Below the pieces are notes generated by a model, which saw only the letters and a list, made by a program, of their open reading frames with translations, was not told the DNA's origin and ran no database searches. A stretch of DNA of 64,000 nucleotides from Blastococcus sp. CT_GayMR19 (GTDB taxonomy: Bacteria; Actinomycetota; Actinomycetes; Mycobacteriales; Geodermatophilaceae): positions 186,001 to 250,000 of the forward strand of contig NZ_SPQL01000001.1 of assembly GCF_004570385.1 (NCBI RefSeq). The letters run 5' to 3'. The translations under genes were made by a program, and so were the position numbers. Below are positions 51,986 through 60,682 of the stretch, piece after piece (positions within the stretch are counted from its first letter, which is position 1; each line of letters begins with the position of its first letter).

Positions 51986-52342
51986 TCCGGCGGGGTCGGG
52001 CCGGCACCCCCGCCGGCCCGACCTGTTCGCCCCGCTCCCAGGCGGCGTCCAGGCGGCTCGCAGGCCCGTCCCGGGCGGGTAGTCCGCGCGGAGCGGGGTG
52101 GCTGCTCACCGACCGCGCGCAGCCGTCCTGTGGCGCCTCCCGGTCGGCCACCCCGCCCATGGTCCGGCAGCCGACGGGTGACCGCGTCACGGAGCTGCCG
52201 CTCCCGCTGTGGGCACACGGTGGGCACGAACGCGGAGTGACCCAGGCGACGTTGGCGTTTGCCAACGAACTACGGTGACGCCCTGACCGGCATGGACGGC
52301 CGGAAGCGGTCATGACCACTGTCGTCGACACCCGGCCGGGGA
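51986..52342. other. right end of element 2, no gene seen
   Basis: About 360 bp between the dehydrogenase and the third att repeat. It has a perfect 7-bp stem, CGTTGGC-GTTT-GCCAACG (52250–52267), and a GTGGGCAC repeat also found near the end of element 1. The hairpin may end the operon. No convincing gene. Confidence 0.5.
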
Positions 52343-52388
52343 GACTCGTAAACCCTGGGTCATGGGTTAGAGCCCCACCCGCCCCACC
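52343..52388 (+). repeat. third copy of the tRNA-Met att site
   Basis: 42 of 46 bases match 40204–40249. The four changes include the T-loop (GGTTAGAG for GGTTCGAG), so it is not a tRNA. It is the right border of element 2 and perhaps the left border of a further one. Confidence 0.82.
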
Positions 52389-52393
52389 TCTTG

Positions 52394-52420
52394 TCTGTGT
52401 TGTTCCGCCTGACGCTTGAC
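52394..52420 (+). repeat. leftover IS481-type end after the third att site
   Basis: The 27 bases starting TCTGTGTTGTTCCGCCTGA match 44880–44906 with one change. No transposase follows. The IS end therefore occurs right of two of the three att copies. Confidence 0.7.
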
Positions 52421-52646
52421 CATGGGCTGCCGGCGCGGAATCCCGTCGCCTCGTCATCGCTCCGGCATGACCCCCGTTGCTCTTCCAACCGCCCGGTCAC
52501 CGCGGGACCATGGCGGCATCCACCGGGCGCTTGCACCGGGTCGGTCTCCGGGTGACACCTCCAGGCACACCCCCTCAGCGCTCACCACGAACTCGCGCGG
52601 CCTACATGGGGCAGGGTCCGCGAGCGGCTTCCCACAAGGGGGACCG
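52421..52646. other. leader of the SBP56-like gene
   Basis: About 225 bp without a supported gene. It should carry the promoter of the downstream gene. AAGGGGGA lies just before its ATG. Confidence 0.4.
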
Positions 52647-54056
52647 ATGACGCTCACAGACCCGACCTTCTACCGGAGTCCCGCCGAAGCCATCGCCGCA
52701 CCGACCGAGCAGCTGGCCTACGTCGTCGCCTTCGACCGGGCCGGCGTCCTCCCGGACGCTCTAGCCGTGCTCGACGTCGACGAGAACTCCGACGACTACG
52801 GCACCGTCGTCGGCTGGGCCGAACTGCCCACGACCGGCGACGAACTGCACCACTTCGGGTGGAACGCCTGCTCCAGCGCGCTTCTGCACGAGGGCCACGA
52901 CATGGGCGAGGACGGGCTGCAGCGCCGCTTCCTGCTCCTGCCGGGCCTGCGCAGCTCGCGCATTCACGTCTTCGACACCCAGCCCGACCCCCGCTCCCCC
53001 CGGCTGCACAAGACCGTCGAGGCGGTGGAGCTGGCGCAGCGCGCCGGCTACTCGCGGCCGCACACCCTGCACTGCGGTCCGGACGGCGTCTTCCTCACCT
53101 GCCTGGGCGGAGCCGACGGGAACGACGGACCGGGCGGGATCGCGCTGCTCGACCACGCCACCTTCGACGTCCTCCGCGCCTGGGAGACCGACCGCGGACC
53201 GCAGTACCTGGCCTACGACGCCTGGTGGCACCTCAACCAGAACGTCCTCGTGTCCAGCGAATGGGGCACGCCCTCCATGATCGAGGACGGACTCGTGCCC
53301 GAGCTGCTGCTCGGCCAGAAGTACGGCCACTCCGTCCACTTCTGGGACCTCGCGGAGGGCCGGAACCTGCAGACGGTCGATCTCGGCGCCGAGCACCAGA
53401 TGGTGCTGGAACTCCGGCCCTCGCACGATCCCGAGGCGACCTGGGGCTTCGTCGGCGTCGTGGTCTCGACGGCCGACCTGTCCGCCTCGGTCTGGCGGTG
53501 GCACCGCGAGGGCGCGGAATGGAAGGTCGACAAGGTCATCACGATCCCTGCCGAGCCCGCCGACGCGGCCGATCTCCCGCCGGCGTTGCAGCCGTTCGGC
53601 GCCGTCCCACCGTTGATCAGCGACATCGACCTGTCCGTCGACGACCGGATGCTCTACGTCTCCTGCTGGGGCACCGGCGAGCTCAAGCAGTTCGACGTGT
53701 CCGATCCCGCCGCTCCCCACGAGGTCGGATCCGTTCACTTGGGCGGGATCGCTCGCCGGACGGCCCACCCCGCAGAGCCGGCAGCACGCTTGGCCGGCGG
53801 CCCGCAGATGGTCGAGGTCAGCCGCGACGGCCGGCGCGTCTACGTCACGAACTCGTTGTACGGCGCCTGGGACGACCAGTTCTTCCCGAACGGCGTCGGC
53901 GCCTGGATGGCGAAGTTCGACACCGACCCCTCGGCCGGCGGGCTCACCATCGACGAGCGCTTCTTCCCGCACGGCCAGGCCTTCCGCGGACGGCGACCGC
54001 ATCAGGTGCGCCTGCAGGGAGGGGACGCTTCCTCCGACTCGTACTGCTACCGCTGA
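52647..54056 (+). CDS. SBP56-family protein (selenium-binding protein / methanethiol oxidase)
   Basis: A 469-residue soluble beta-propeller protein. ATG 52647 has AAGGGGGA upstream. Family landmarks: FGWNACSSALLHEGHD, HTLHCGPDGVFLTCLGG, KYGHSVHFWDLAEG, LISDIDLSVDDRMLYVSCWG and HQVRLQGGDASSDSYCYR. In bacteria, members oxidise methanethiol to H2S, formaldehyde and peroxide with copper. The conserved CSSC of vertebrate SBP1 is here CSSA (first Cys at 75). It lies just right of the third att copy, so it may be core or accessory. Sulfur chemistry links it loosely to the persulfide operon. Confidence 0.9.
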   Translation: MTLTDPTFYRSPAEAIAAPTEQLAYVVAFDRAGVLPDALAVLDVDENSDDYGTVVGWAELPTTGDELHHFGWNACSSALLHEGHDMGEDGLQRRFLLLPGLRSSRIHVFDTQPDPRSPRLHKTVEAVELAQRAGYSRPHTLHCGPDGVFLTCLGGADGNDGPGGIALLDHATFDVLRAWETDRGPQYLAYDAWWHLNQNVLVSSEWGTPSMIEDGLVPELLLGQKYGHSVHFWDLAEGRNLQTVDLGAEHQMVLELRPSHDPEATWGFVGVVVSTADLSASVWRWHREGAEWKVDKVITIPAEPADAADLPPALQPFGAVPPLISDIDLSVDDRMLYVSCWGTGELKQFDVSDPAAPHEVGSVHLGGIARRTAHPAEPAARLAGGPQMVEVSRDGRRVYVTNSLYGAWDDQFFPNGVGAWMAKFDTDPSAGGLTIDERFFPHGQAFRGRRPHQVRLQGGDASSDSYCYR

Positions 54057-54089
54057 ACGCGCCGGCGCGGCCACGACCCCGGGAACCGC

Positions 54090-54776
54090 TTACGTGTCGT
54101 GCTGTCGTCGGACCATCTCGTCGATCCAGATGGGCGCGAACGGAGAGGTGCAGTTCGGGGGCGTCGGGTAGTCCTTGAGCACCTCCAGGCGCTCACCGAT
54201 GCCGATCGCGCGAGCGCGATGCTCGGCGTGCTCGATCCCGATCTGGGCCAGGCAGTGGTTCATCGCCCACTGCAGGCGAACCGGGGCGTCCTTCATCTCC
54301 GCCTCGATGATGTCGAGCAGTCCTGGCAGGTCGAGTCCCTCGGGCTTCTTCGCCACGCGTTCGGTGGTCAGCGCCCAGCCGGCACTCGCGACCACCGGGT
54401 CGGGATCGGCGCACCAGGCCACGCGCAGCGCTTGAGCATGCGGGCTCTTCTTCACCACGTAGTTCACCAGCCAGTCGTGCACCTTCGGAGGGCGTGCCTG
54501 GCGCACCATGACGTCCAACTCGTTCCGCTCGAACGCCTTCGGGCGGCAGATCAGGAGCGCCAGCAGTCGCGCCGCGGTGTTCTCCGTGTCCCAGAGCTGG
54601 CGCGAGAGTTCCTGCTGCGTCTTCAGCCGCTTCGCGACCGCGCGCAGCTTGCCGAGGTTCACCCCGTGGTCGTCACCGTGCCTCTCGTTCACCGCGCGTG
54701 CCTTCGGGTCCTCCAGCGCGGCGAGCTCGGCCATCACCTCGGCCACCGTCGTCCCGGTCACCGTCGTCTGGGCCAC
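54090..54776 (-). CDS. AlkD-like DNA alkylation repair protein
   Basis: A 228-residue all-helical protein of the DNA alkylation repair (HEAT-repeat) family. GTG 54776 has AGGAGG at the right distance; a longer frame has no family similarity. The N-terminal VNERHGDDHGVNLGKLRAVA and AARLLALLICRPK, then helices with WLVNYVVKKSPHAQALRVAW and VASAGWALTTERVA, are typical. AlkD enzymes remove bulky alkyl-purines without base flipping. The exact specificity is unknown. It converges on the SBP56 gene. Confidence 0.85.
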   Translation of the reverse strand: MAQTTVTGTTVAEVMAELAALEDPKARAVNERHGDDHGVNLGKLRAVAKRLKTQQELSRQLWDTENTAARLLALLICRPKAFERNELDVMVRQARPPKVHDWLVNYVVKKSPHAQALRVAWCADPDPVVASAGWALTTERVAKKPEGLDLPGLLDIIEAEMKDAPVRLQWAMNHCLAQIGIEHAEHRARAIGIGERLEVLKDYPTPPNCTSPFAPIWIDEMVRRQHDT

Positions 54777-54968
54777 CTCGGCCTCCTGTCCATCGAGTGA
54801 GGCCCAGCCTAGGAGTGAGGAGGTACGCCTCCTGTCGTGCGCGCCGGCGGCAGGCACCGACACGACGTCCGATAGCTCGGCAGGGTTCGGCGGTTCTGGC
54901 CACTCCCTGAACGGCGGTACAGGCAAGGAGCCGCTTCTCGACGACGGCGTCCCTGATGGCCCGGAGCG

Positions 54969-55883
54969 CTAGGTCCAGGACGGCTCGTGGACGGCGTCCT
55001 GCGACTGTCCCTCCCCCGACGACGCAGGCACCCGTGAGCCGAGCCCGCGCAACGCGACGAGTGCACTGGCGCCCAGGAGCCCGAGCCCGAGAACAGCGAG
55101 CGCGGACGCCGCCAGGCTCAGGTCCAGGGGGCCACGTCCGCTGAACGTCTGCACCATCGTGGAGGCGACCAGGCCGGTGTATCCCAGCGCGCCGAGGCCG
55201 ACGATCCGGAGCCTTCTGACTTCGCTGTAGCTCGACAGCAGCAGCACGAGCGCGAGCGCCGGGAGGACCTGGACGGCGTGCAGCGTCACGGCATGGGGGA
55301 TCTTCACGGCCCCGGCCGCCCCGAACGTGTTGCCGCCCTGGACGATCATCTGCACGCCGACGGCCTGACTGGCCAGCATCAGCACGAGTCCGGTGCGGAT
55401 GGCCCACGCGAGGCTGGCCGGGGCGTCCATGGAGAAGAACGACCGGATGGTCACGAACACCGTGATCAGGGCGATCAGCGCGACGAGGGCGCCCATCAGC
55501 GAGAACACCATCCCGTCGAACGCGGTGTCCTCGTTGAAATGGGACGCGACGCCCCGCCACGTCTGCATGGCGATGAGGAAGACCTCACCGAGCGAGGCCA
55601 GCGCGAACACCCCGAGAACGGTCCAGCCGACGGCCCTCCGGGGCCGGAGGAACGTCATGAACCACGTCAGGGTCGCCAAGGTGATGCCGAAGGAGAGCCC
55701 GAACACGATCGGCTTCCGCCACGAGATCGGGCCTGCCCACGCACCCCCCTCGACGAGGTACACGACACCGTGGACTGCGCCGCTGACCACGAGCAGCACG
55801 GCGCAGGCGTAACCGAAACGCTGGTACGACGCGACCGGCGTGAAGCGCCCGACGCGCACGTAGTCCTTCATCAGGTCCAACAC
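54969..55883 (-). CDS. multi-pass membrane protein of unknown function
   Basis: A 304-residue integral membrane protein with about eight hydrophobic helices. The first third has HGVVYLVEGG and GPISWRKPIVFGLSFGITLA, an unusually conserved-looking loop. The C-terminal tail is polar. I do not recognise its function. It is transcribed away from the Thr-rich secreted protein and is not obviously in an operon. Confidence 0.7.
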   Translation of the reverse strand: MLDLMKDYVRVGRFTPVASYQRFGYACAVLLVVSGAVHGVVYLVEGGAWAGPISWRKPIVFGLSFGITLATLTWFMTFLRPRRAVGWTVLGVFALASLGEVFLIAMQTWRGVASHFNEDTAFDGMVFSLMGALVALIALITVFVTIRSFFSMDAPASLAWAIRTGLVLMLASQAVGVQMIVQGGNTFGAAGAVKIPHAVTLHAVQVLPALALVLLLSSYSEVRRLRIVGLGALGYTGLVASTMVQTFSGRGPLDLSLAASALAVLGLGLLGASALVALRGLGSRVPASSGEGQSQDAVHEPSWT

Positions 55884-56181
55884 GGCGACACCTCCTCACG
55901 AGGTGGGCGGCCCTGCGGTGCCACGAGCATCGGGCCGCGGCCGGGCCGCCGAAGGACTGCCAGTGGGCTTCGCGGACCTGGTCTCAGTTCGCCGCTGTGC
56001 GCCGATGCGACCGGCAGAGCGCGTCGGACGCTACTCCCGTCGGGCACGCAAGAGCGGTGCCGTCGCGCGGCACCGGAAGCGGGCTGTGGGTGCTTCGCCT
56101 GACGACGCCGCCGTCCGCTTCCCAGCGGGACACGGGAACCGGCGCGCGAAGGTCTTGGGCCGATTCCGGGGATCCGACACG
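55884..56181. other. divergent intergenic region
   Basis: About 300 bp between two outward genes. It should hold both promoters. A long open frame from 55903 continues into the secreted protein, but the part before the ATG at 56182 looks unlike coding sequence. Confidence 0.4.
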
Positions 56182-57639
56182 ATGAGGGCTCGTGTTACGA
56201 GCGCAGGGGGCGCCGTGGGTGGACGACCGGTTCCTCGCCGGACGGTGGTGACCCTGCGCGCCCTTCAGACCAGCTGCGGGGTGCTCGCCGTCGCATCGCT
56301 CGTCGCCATCAGCCAGCCGTCCACCGTGATCGTGGCGCACGACGGCGCAACGCCCGTCGCGAACGCGCATCCGGCCGTTCCGACGGAATGGTCGCGCGTC
56401 GGGCCGCTCGAGGTGCCGACGATCGGTGTCGTCCCGCCGGGTACGGAGGACTGGTTCGACCCGGGCGCCGCCGCGCCGTCCGTAGCACCTGACGAGCCAG
56501 GCCCGGCCCGGTCGTCAGCAGCACCTGATGAACCGGTTCCGGCGGCACCCATGGCCGCTCCCACACCGGACGCCCCGGCGACCAGCCCCGAGGCACCGCC
56601 GGTGAGCGCGGGTGCGGCGCCCCTCGATCCGTCCCCGGTCGCGCCGAGCACCGCGCCCGCGGCCGCGGCCGAGACCACAGAGAGTCCGCAGGCCACCGAA
56701 AGTCCAGTGCCCACCGAGAGTCCGCAGGCCACCGAGAGTCCGGTGACCACCGGAGGCACCCAGACCACCGGGACCGCGCAGAACACTGAGAGCGCCCGGA
56801 CCACCGAGACGGCCCAGACCACCGAGACGACTCCGAGCACTCCGACCGCATCGACCGACACGGTGCCGGCGACGCCGACCACGCCCCCGGCGACCACCAC
56901 GGTCCCCGCGACCACGACCACGCCCCCATCCACGACCACACCTCCGGAGACGACCACCACGGCCCCCGCGACCACCACCACACCTCCGGAGACGACCACC
57001 ACGGCCCCCGCGACCACCACCACACCTCCGGAGACGACCACCACGGCCCCCGCGACCACCACCACACCTCCGGAGACGACCACATCGGCGCCCGCGACGA
57101 CCACCACGCCTCCGGAGACCGCCCCACCGTCGACCACCGAGCCACCGGCTACGGCCACGGAATCCCCGCCTGCGCCACCTCCGGTGGAGACGAACGAGCG
57201 CGGCAACGCCGTCCTCGCAATCGGCGAGGAGCTCACCGTCACCGACGGCGCGACGGGGGCGGTCGCGTTCGCCGTGGCCGTCGAGGGCGTCTCCCCCGAC
57301 GTGACCTGCACCGATCCGGCGAGCCCGGCCGCCGAGAACGGGCACCTGATCGCGGTGCGGGTGCGCGTCACGACCGGCACAGACCTCTCCGCTGTCGGAG
57401 GCGACCCCGTGGTGCGCGCGGCGGACTTCCAGATCCTCGGGCCGGACGGCGTTCCTCTCCCGGCAGCCGGCACCCCGAGCGCGGAGTCCTGCCTGCCCGA
57501 CGCCGAGGCCTTCCCGTCCGGCCCCGTGACTGCGGGCCAGGAACTCACGGGGACCGTCGTCCTCGATGTGCCCGCCACCACCGGGACCGTCGTGTTCGCG
57601 CCCGACTTCCTCACCGTCGGCGCGGAATGGGCCTACTGA
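56182..57639 (+). CDS. Thr/Pro-rich secreted protein with C-terminal DUF4352-like domain
   Basis: A 485-residue exported protein. The N-terminus has basic residues and a hydrophobic helix (about 20–50), consistent with a signal peptide or anchor. A very long Thr/Pro/Ala-rich spacer (about residues 95–340) contains 14-residue repeats (TTTTPPETTTTAPA). It ends in a roughly 135-residue beta domain (GNAVLAIGEELTVTDGATG … VDLSVVGG-like strands) with two Cys, of the DUF4352 immunoglobulin-like type. The spacer resembles cell-wall-crossing or O-mannosylated stalks. No LPXTG is present. Confidence 0.75.
   Translation: MRARVTSAGGAVGGRPVPRRTVVTLRALQTSCGVLAVASLVAISQPSTVIVAHDGATPVANAHPAVPTEWSRVGPLEVPTIGVVPPGTEDWFDPGAAAPSVAPDEPGPARSSAAPDEPVPAAPMAAPTPDAPATSPEAPPVSAGAAPLDPSPVAPSTAPAAAAETTESPQATESPVPTESPQATESPVTTGGTQTTGTAQNTESARTTETAQTTETTPSTPTASTDTVPATPTTPPATTTVPATTTTPPSTTTPPETTTTAPATTTTPPETTTTAPATTTTPPETTTTAPATTTTPPETTTSAPATTTTPPETAPPSTTEPPATATESPPAPPPVETNERGNAVLAIGEELTVTDGATGAVAFAVAVEGVSPDVTCTDPASPAAENGHLIAVRVRVTTGTDLSAVGGDPVVRAADFQILGPDGVPLPAAGTPSAESCLPDAEAFPSGPVTAGQELTGTVVLDVPATTGTVVFAPDFLTVGAEWAY
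56941..57108 (+). repeat. 42-bp coding tandem repeat
   Basis: Four units start at 56941, 56983, 57025 and 57067, each beginning CCTCCGGAGACGACCAC. The first three are almost identical, and the fourth has changes. Each encodes 14 residues of the Thr/Pro stalk. Such repeats change copy number easily. Confidence 0.85.
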
Positions 57640-57726
57640 CCGACCACACAGCACCGCCGCACCAGACCGCAGGTCCGGCGGCGTCCCCGTGCGACGCTCT
57701 GCGGACCGTCCGACGAGAGGTTCCCC

Positions 57727-58164
57727 GTGGTATCGGAGAGTGCCCAGGCGGCACGGGTGCAGGCCGTCCTCGACATCCCGCTGCACCGGTTCCTCGGCGT
57801 CCGGCTGCTCGATCCCGGGAACCCGGCCGCGGGGATCTCCTTCCCCGTCGGCGAGGCCGCCCAGAACCAGGCCGCCGTGCTCCACGGGGGCGTGGTGACG
57901 GCGCTGCTCGACGTCGCGTCCTATCTGGCCCTGCTCCCCCACCTGGACGACGGCGAGCACGCGGTCACCCACGACCTCTCGGTCTCCCTGCTGCGACCGG
58001 TCAGCGCCGACGAGCAGGTCGCCGTCGTCGGGAGCGTCCTGCGTCGCGGCCGGGCGGTGGCCTTCCTGCGCGCGGAGGCGAGCGTGAACGGCCGGGCCGT
58101 GGCCGCGGCGCAGGTCACCAAGAGCGTCGTCCCCATGCCCGGATCCCGGAACGAGGACCGGTGA
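57727..58164 (+). CDS. PaaI-type hotdog thioesterase
   Basis: A 145-residue single-hotdog thioesterase of the PaaI/YdiI group. The GTG start gives MVSESAQAARVQAVLDIPLH. The central helix has NQAAVLHGGVVTALLDVASY (the HGG motif is the catalytic loop), and THDLSVSLLRPV is the following strand. It would hydrolyse an acyl-CoA. It is followed by a very small gene and a kinase. The substrate is unknown. Confidence 0.87.
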   Translation: MVSESAQAARVQAVLDIPLHRFLGVRLLDPGNPAAGISFPVGEAAQNQAAVLHGGVVTALLDVASYLALLPHLDDGEHAVTHDLSVSLLRPVSADEQVAVVGSVLRRGRAVAFLRAEASVNGRAVAAAQVTKSVVPMPGSRNEDR

Positions 58165-58211
58165 CCCAGCTACGAGGAGTGGCGGCCGGGTCTCCGGGGC
58201 ACGGTGCTGAC

Positions 58212-58337
58212 ATGACGACGACGCCGGAGCCAGCCACCCCTCAGCCGCGCGACATCGCCCTCGAGCAGGAGACACCCGAGCAGGCCGCTGACCTGGAGGC
58301 GCAGAGCGAACCGGAGGCATCACCGGAGGGGTCCTGA
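58212..58337 (+). CDS. possible small acidic protein
   Basis: A 41-residue frame (MTTTPEPATPQPRD, then Glu/Ala-rich) in the gap before the kinase. It is acidic and low in complexity with no domain. No strong ribosome site is seen. It may be a real small protein or a chance frame. Confidence 0.35.
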   Translation: MTTTPEPATPQPRDIALEQETPEQAADLEAQSEPEASPEGS

Positions 58338-58363
58338 CCACGCCGCGGGCGTACTGTCCGCCC

Positions 58364-59575
58364 ATGGTCGCCGACAACCGGCGTGCGGACCGTGTCGTCG
58401 CGGGCCGCTACGCGCTGACCGACGTGCTCGGCCGCGGCGGGATGGGCACCGTGTGGCTCGCCACCGACCGCGTCCTCGAGCGACAGGTCGCGCTGAAGGA
58501 GGTCACCTTCTCGGTCGAGCTCAGCGACGAGGAGCGCGGGATCCTCCGGGAACGGACGATGCGCGAGGCCCGTGCCGCCGCCCGCCTCGACCACCCCTGC
58601 GTGACCAGGGTCTACGACGTGATCGAGGAGGAGGGCAAGCCCTGGCTGGTGATGGAGCACGTCTCCTCGCGCAGCCTGCAGGAGATCCTGGAGAGCGAGG
58701 GTCCGCTGTCGCCCGCCGCGGTGGCGACGATCGGCCTCGACCTGCTGGCCGCGCTGGACGCGGCCCACGACGCCGGGATCGTGCACCGCGACGTCAAGCC
58801 GAGCAACGTGCTCGTCGACCGCGACGGGCACGCGTGCCTCACCGACTTCGGCATCGCCACGACCACCGGCGACTCCAGCCTGACGACGCGGGGCGCCCTC
58901 ATCGGGTCGCCGTCCTACATGGCGCCGGAGCGGGCCAACGGCGAGGAGCCGCGGCCGCCCGTCGACCTGTGGTCGCTCGGCGCCACGCTCTACGCGGCCG
59001 TCGAGGGGCGCCCACCGTTCGACAAGGGCGAGCCGATGGCCACCCTGCTGTCGGTCGTCTCCGAGGACCCGGAGCCGATGCTGCACGCGGGGCCGTTGGA
59101 GCCGGTCCTGCGCGGCCTGCTCACGAAGGATCCCGCGCACCGCAGCACCGCGTCGCAGGCCGCCCGGCAGTTGACCGCCCTGCACTCGTCCCCCGCGCCG
59201 CCCGCTCCACCACCGGCGGCCGCCCCGCCGGCCCCCAAGCCGATGCCCAGGCCGGTGCCGGGCGCCGCCGCGGCCCGGATCGACTCCGAGGACCTGAAGA
59301 AGCTCGCGTCGGTCTCCCGGGCCGTGCTCGGGTCGGTCGCCCGCGACGCCCGTGACCACCTGGCCGACCGGCGACGGGACAAGAAGGCCGAGCGCCGGGT
59401 CGCGGCCGGCCGGGGCGCGCCGCCGCCTCCGGTGCAGCGAAGCGCTCCCCCCGCCCGGCGCCGCAGGTTCAAGCGCCGCTGGGTCGTCGTCCCGGTGCTC
59501 ACGACGATCGTCGTCGTCACCCTGCTGATCGTCGGCGCGCTCGTGGGCCTGGCGGCGTTCTTCGGGCTGCTGTAG
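58364..59575 (+). CDS. Pkn-type serine/threonine protein kinase
   Basis: A 403-residue membrane kinase. The catalytic domain (about 17–265) is complete: GRGGMG loop (23–28), Lys45 in VALKEV, HRDVKPSN with Asp143, DFG with Asp161, and APE in YMAPERANG. After a Pro-rich, basic linker (about 275–370), one membrane helix (about 377–398) ends the protein with almost no extracellular part, so it has no PASTA or other sensor. It may be activated by partners or by dimerisation. It converges with the K+ channel gene, just two bases apart. Confidence 0.92.
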   Translation: MVADNRRADRVVAGRYALTDVLGRGGMGTVWLATDRVLERQVALKEVTFSVELSDEERGILRERTMREARAAARLDHPCVTRVYDVIEEEGKPWLVMEHVSSRSLQEILESEGPLSPAAVATIGLDLLAALDAAHDAGIVHRDVKPSNVLVDRDGHACLTDFGIATTTGDSSLTTRGALIGSPSYMAPERANGEEPRPPVDLWSLGATLYAAVEGRPPFDKGEPMATLLSVVSEDPEPMLHAGPLEPVLRGLLTKDPAHRSTASQAARQLTALHSSPAPPAPPPAAAPPAPKPMPRPVPGAAAARIDSEDLKKLASVSRAVLGSVARDARDHLADRRRDKKAERRVAAGRGAPPPPVQRSAPPARRRRFKRRWVVVPVLTTIVVVTLLIVGALVGLAAFFGLL

Positions 59576-59576
59576 C

Positions 59577-60608
59577 TCAGCGGCGGGCGGCCGGCCGCTG
59601 CTCGTCGATCCGTGCGGCCGCGACGTAGTAGAGCGTCGTCCCCGCCGGGACGGGCCGGTCCCAGGACGGGCTGACCACCAGCCCGTCGGAATCCCGGACC
59701 GCCAGCACGGTCGCCCCGTGGGTACGCCCGAACCAGGTCTGGCAGTCGCCGAACGTGGCGTGCCCGAAGCCCGCCGGCACGCGCATCGAGTACGTGTTGC
59801 CGTGCCCACCGCTGCTCATCAGGTCGTTGTAGATCTGGGTGATGCCGGGGTCGTTGGCCTCCTCGCTCAGGAGGAAGGGCATGTGCCACTGCACGGCCTG
59901 GACGCCGGGGTTCACGTAGCGCAGGTTCTCCCGGCGGCCCAGGTCCCGCACCGCCGCGACCAGGTGGAGGTCGGGATTCGCGTGGTCGATGGCGACGGCG
60001 ATGGCCAGCGTCTCGTTGTCGTCCCGGCCGTCGATGACCGCCGTCCGTGCCCGCTGCACGCAGGCCCGGGTCATGACGTCCTCGTGGGTGAGGTCGCCCC
60101 GGACGAAGTGCACGGCCGGCTGATCGGGCAGCGGGTTCTCGGGGACGTCGTCCCACGCGCACAGCGCCACCTGGAACCGGCCGTCGGCGGTGAGCTCGGC
60201 GACGATTCGCTCCGAGCGGCCCGGCCAGTAGCCGAACAGCACCACATGGTCGGAGAGATCCAGTGCGACCACACCTCTCAAACGCTTGCCCCGGACCGAT
60301 TGCAGGGCGTTGGCCAACTGGGTGAAGAGCAGGGTGAGCGTGACGATGCCACCGACGATCACGTACAGGCCGACGATCCGGCCGCCCGTCGAGGTCGGGA
60401 AGAAGTCGCCGTAGCCGACCGTCGCCGAGGTGACGACGAAGTACCACCAGTAGGTGCCCGGCTGCACGATCTCGCTGCCCGGCGGCTCGACCAGCGACAT
60501 CGCCAGCCAGCTGCTCAGGAAGACGAAGGACGCGACCGCCAGGGGCAGCCGCCAGCCGCGCAGCCGCACGCGGAGGAACCGCGACAGGCGGTAGACCAGG
60601 AACGGCAC
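59577..60608 (-). CDS. potassium channel with RCK/TrkA-N domain
   Basis: A 343-residue two-helix K+ channel. GTG 60608 follows GGGAG; the frame extends upstream without similarity. Helix 1 is about residues 21–40, the pore has the selectivity filter TVGYGD (63–68), and helix 2 is about 76–98. A NAD-binding RCK domain (VVLFGYWPGRSERI) and a TrkA-C-like end follow. It would conduct K+ under ligand control. The two stress-protein genes lie on the same strand, upstream, after 74 bp. Confidence 0.88.
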   Translation of the reverse strand: MPFLVYRLSRFLRVRLRGWRLPLAVASFVFLSSWLAMSLVEPPGSEIVQPGTYWWYFVVTSATVGYGDFFPTSTGGRIVGLYVIVGGIVTLTLLFTQLANALQSVRGKRLRGVVALDLSDHVVLFGYWPGRSERIVAELTADGRFQVALCAWDDVPENPLPDQPAVHFVRGDLTHEDVMTRACVQRARTAVIDGRDDNETLAIAVAIDHANPDLHLVAAVRDLGRRENLRYVNPGVQAVQWHMPFLLSEEANDPGITQIYNDLMSSGGHGNTYSMRVPAGFGHATFGDCQTWFGRTHGATVLAVRDSDGLVVSPSWDRPVPAGTTLYYVAAARIDEQRPAARR

Positions 60609-60682
60609 CACGGACTCCCACGGACGGCGCGACGGACAGCGCAAGCTACCGCGCACGCGGCGGGCGCGCCCCGCCGCCGGGC

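Noticed and set aside
52343-52388. Possible third tRNA-Met
   Set aside because: No 5' half, and the T-loop consensus is broken (TTAGAG for TTCGAG).
54090-54926. Longer N-terminus for the AlkD-like protein
   Set aside because: The 50 extra codons lack family similarity, and an AGGAGG site lies before GTG 54776.
56690-57126. CRISPR-like regular repeats
   Set aside because: The repeats are in frame inside a Thr/Pro coding region, with no unique spacers and no cas genes.
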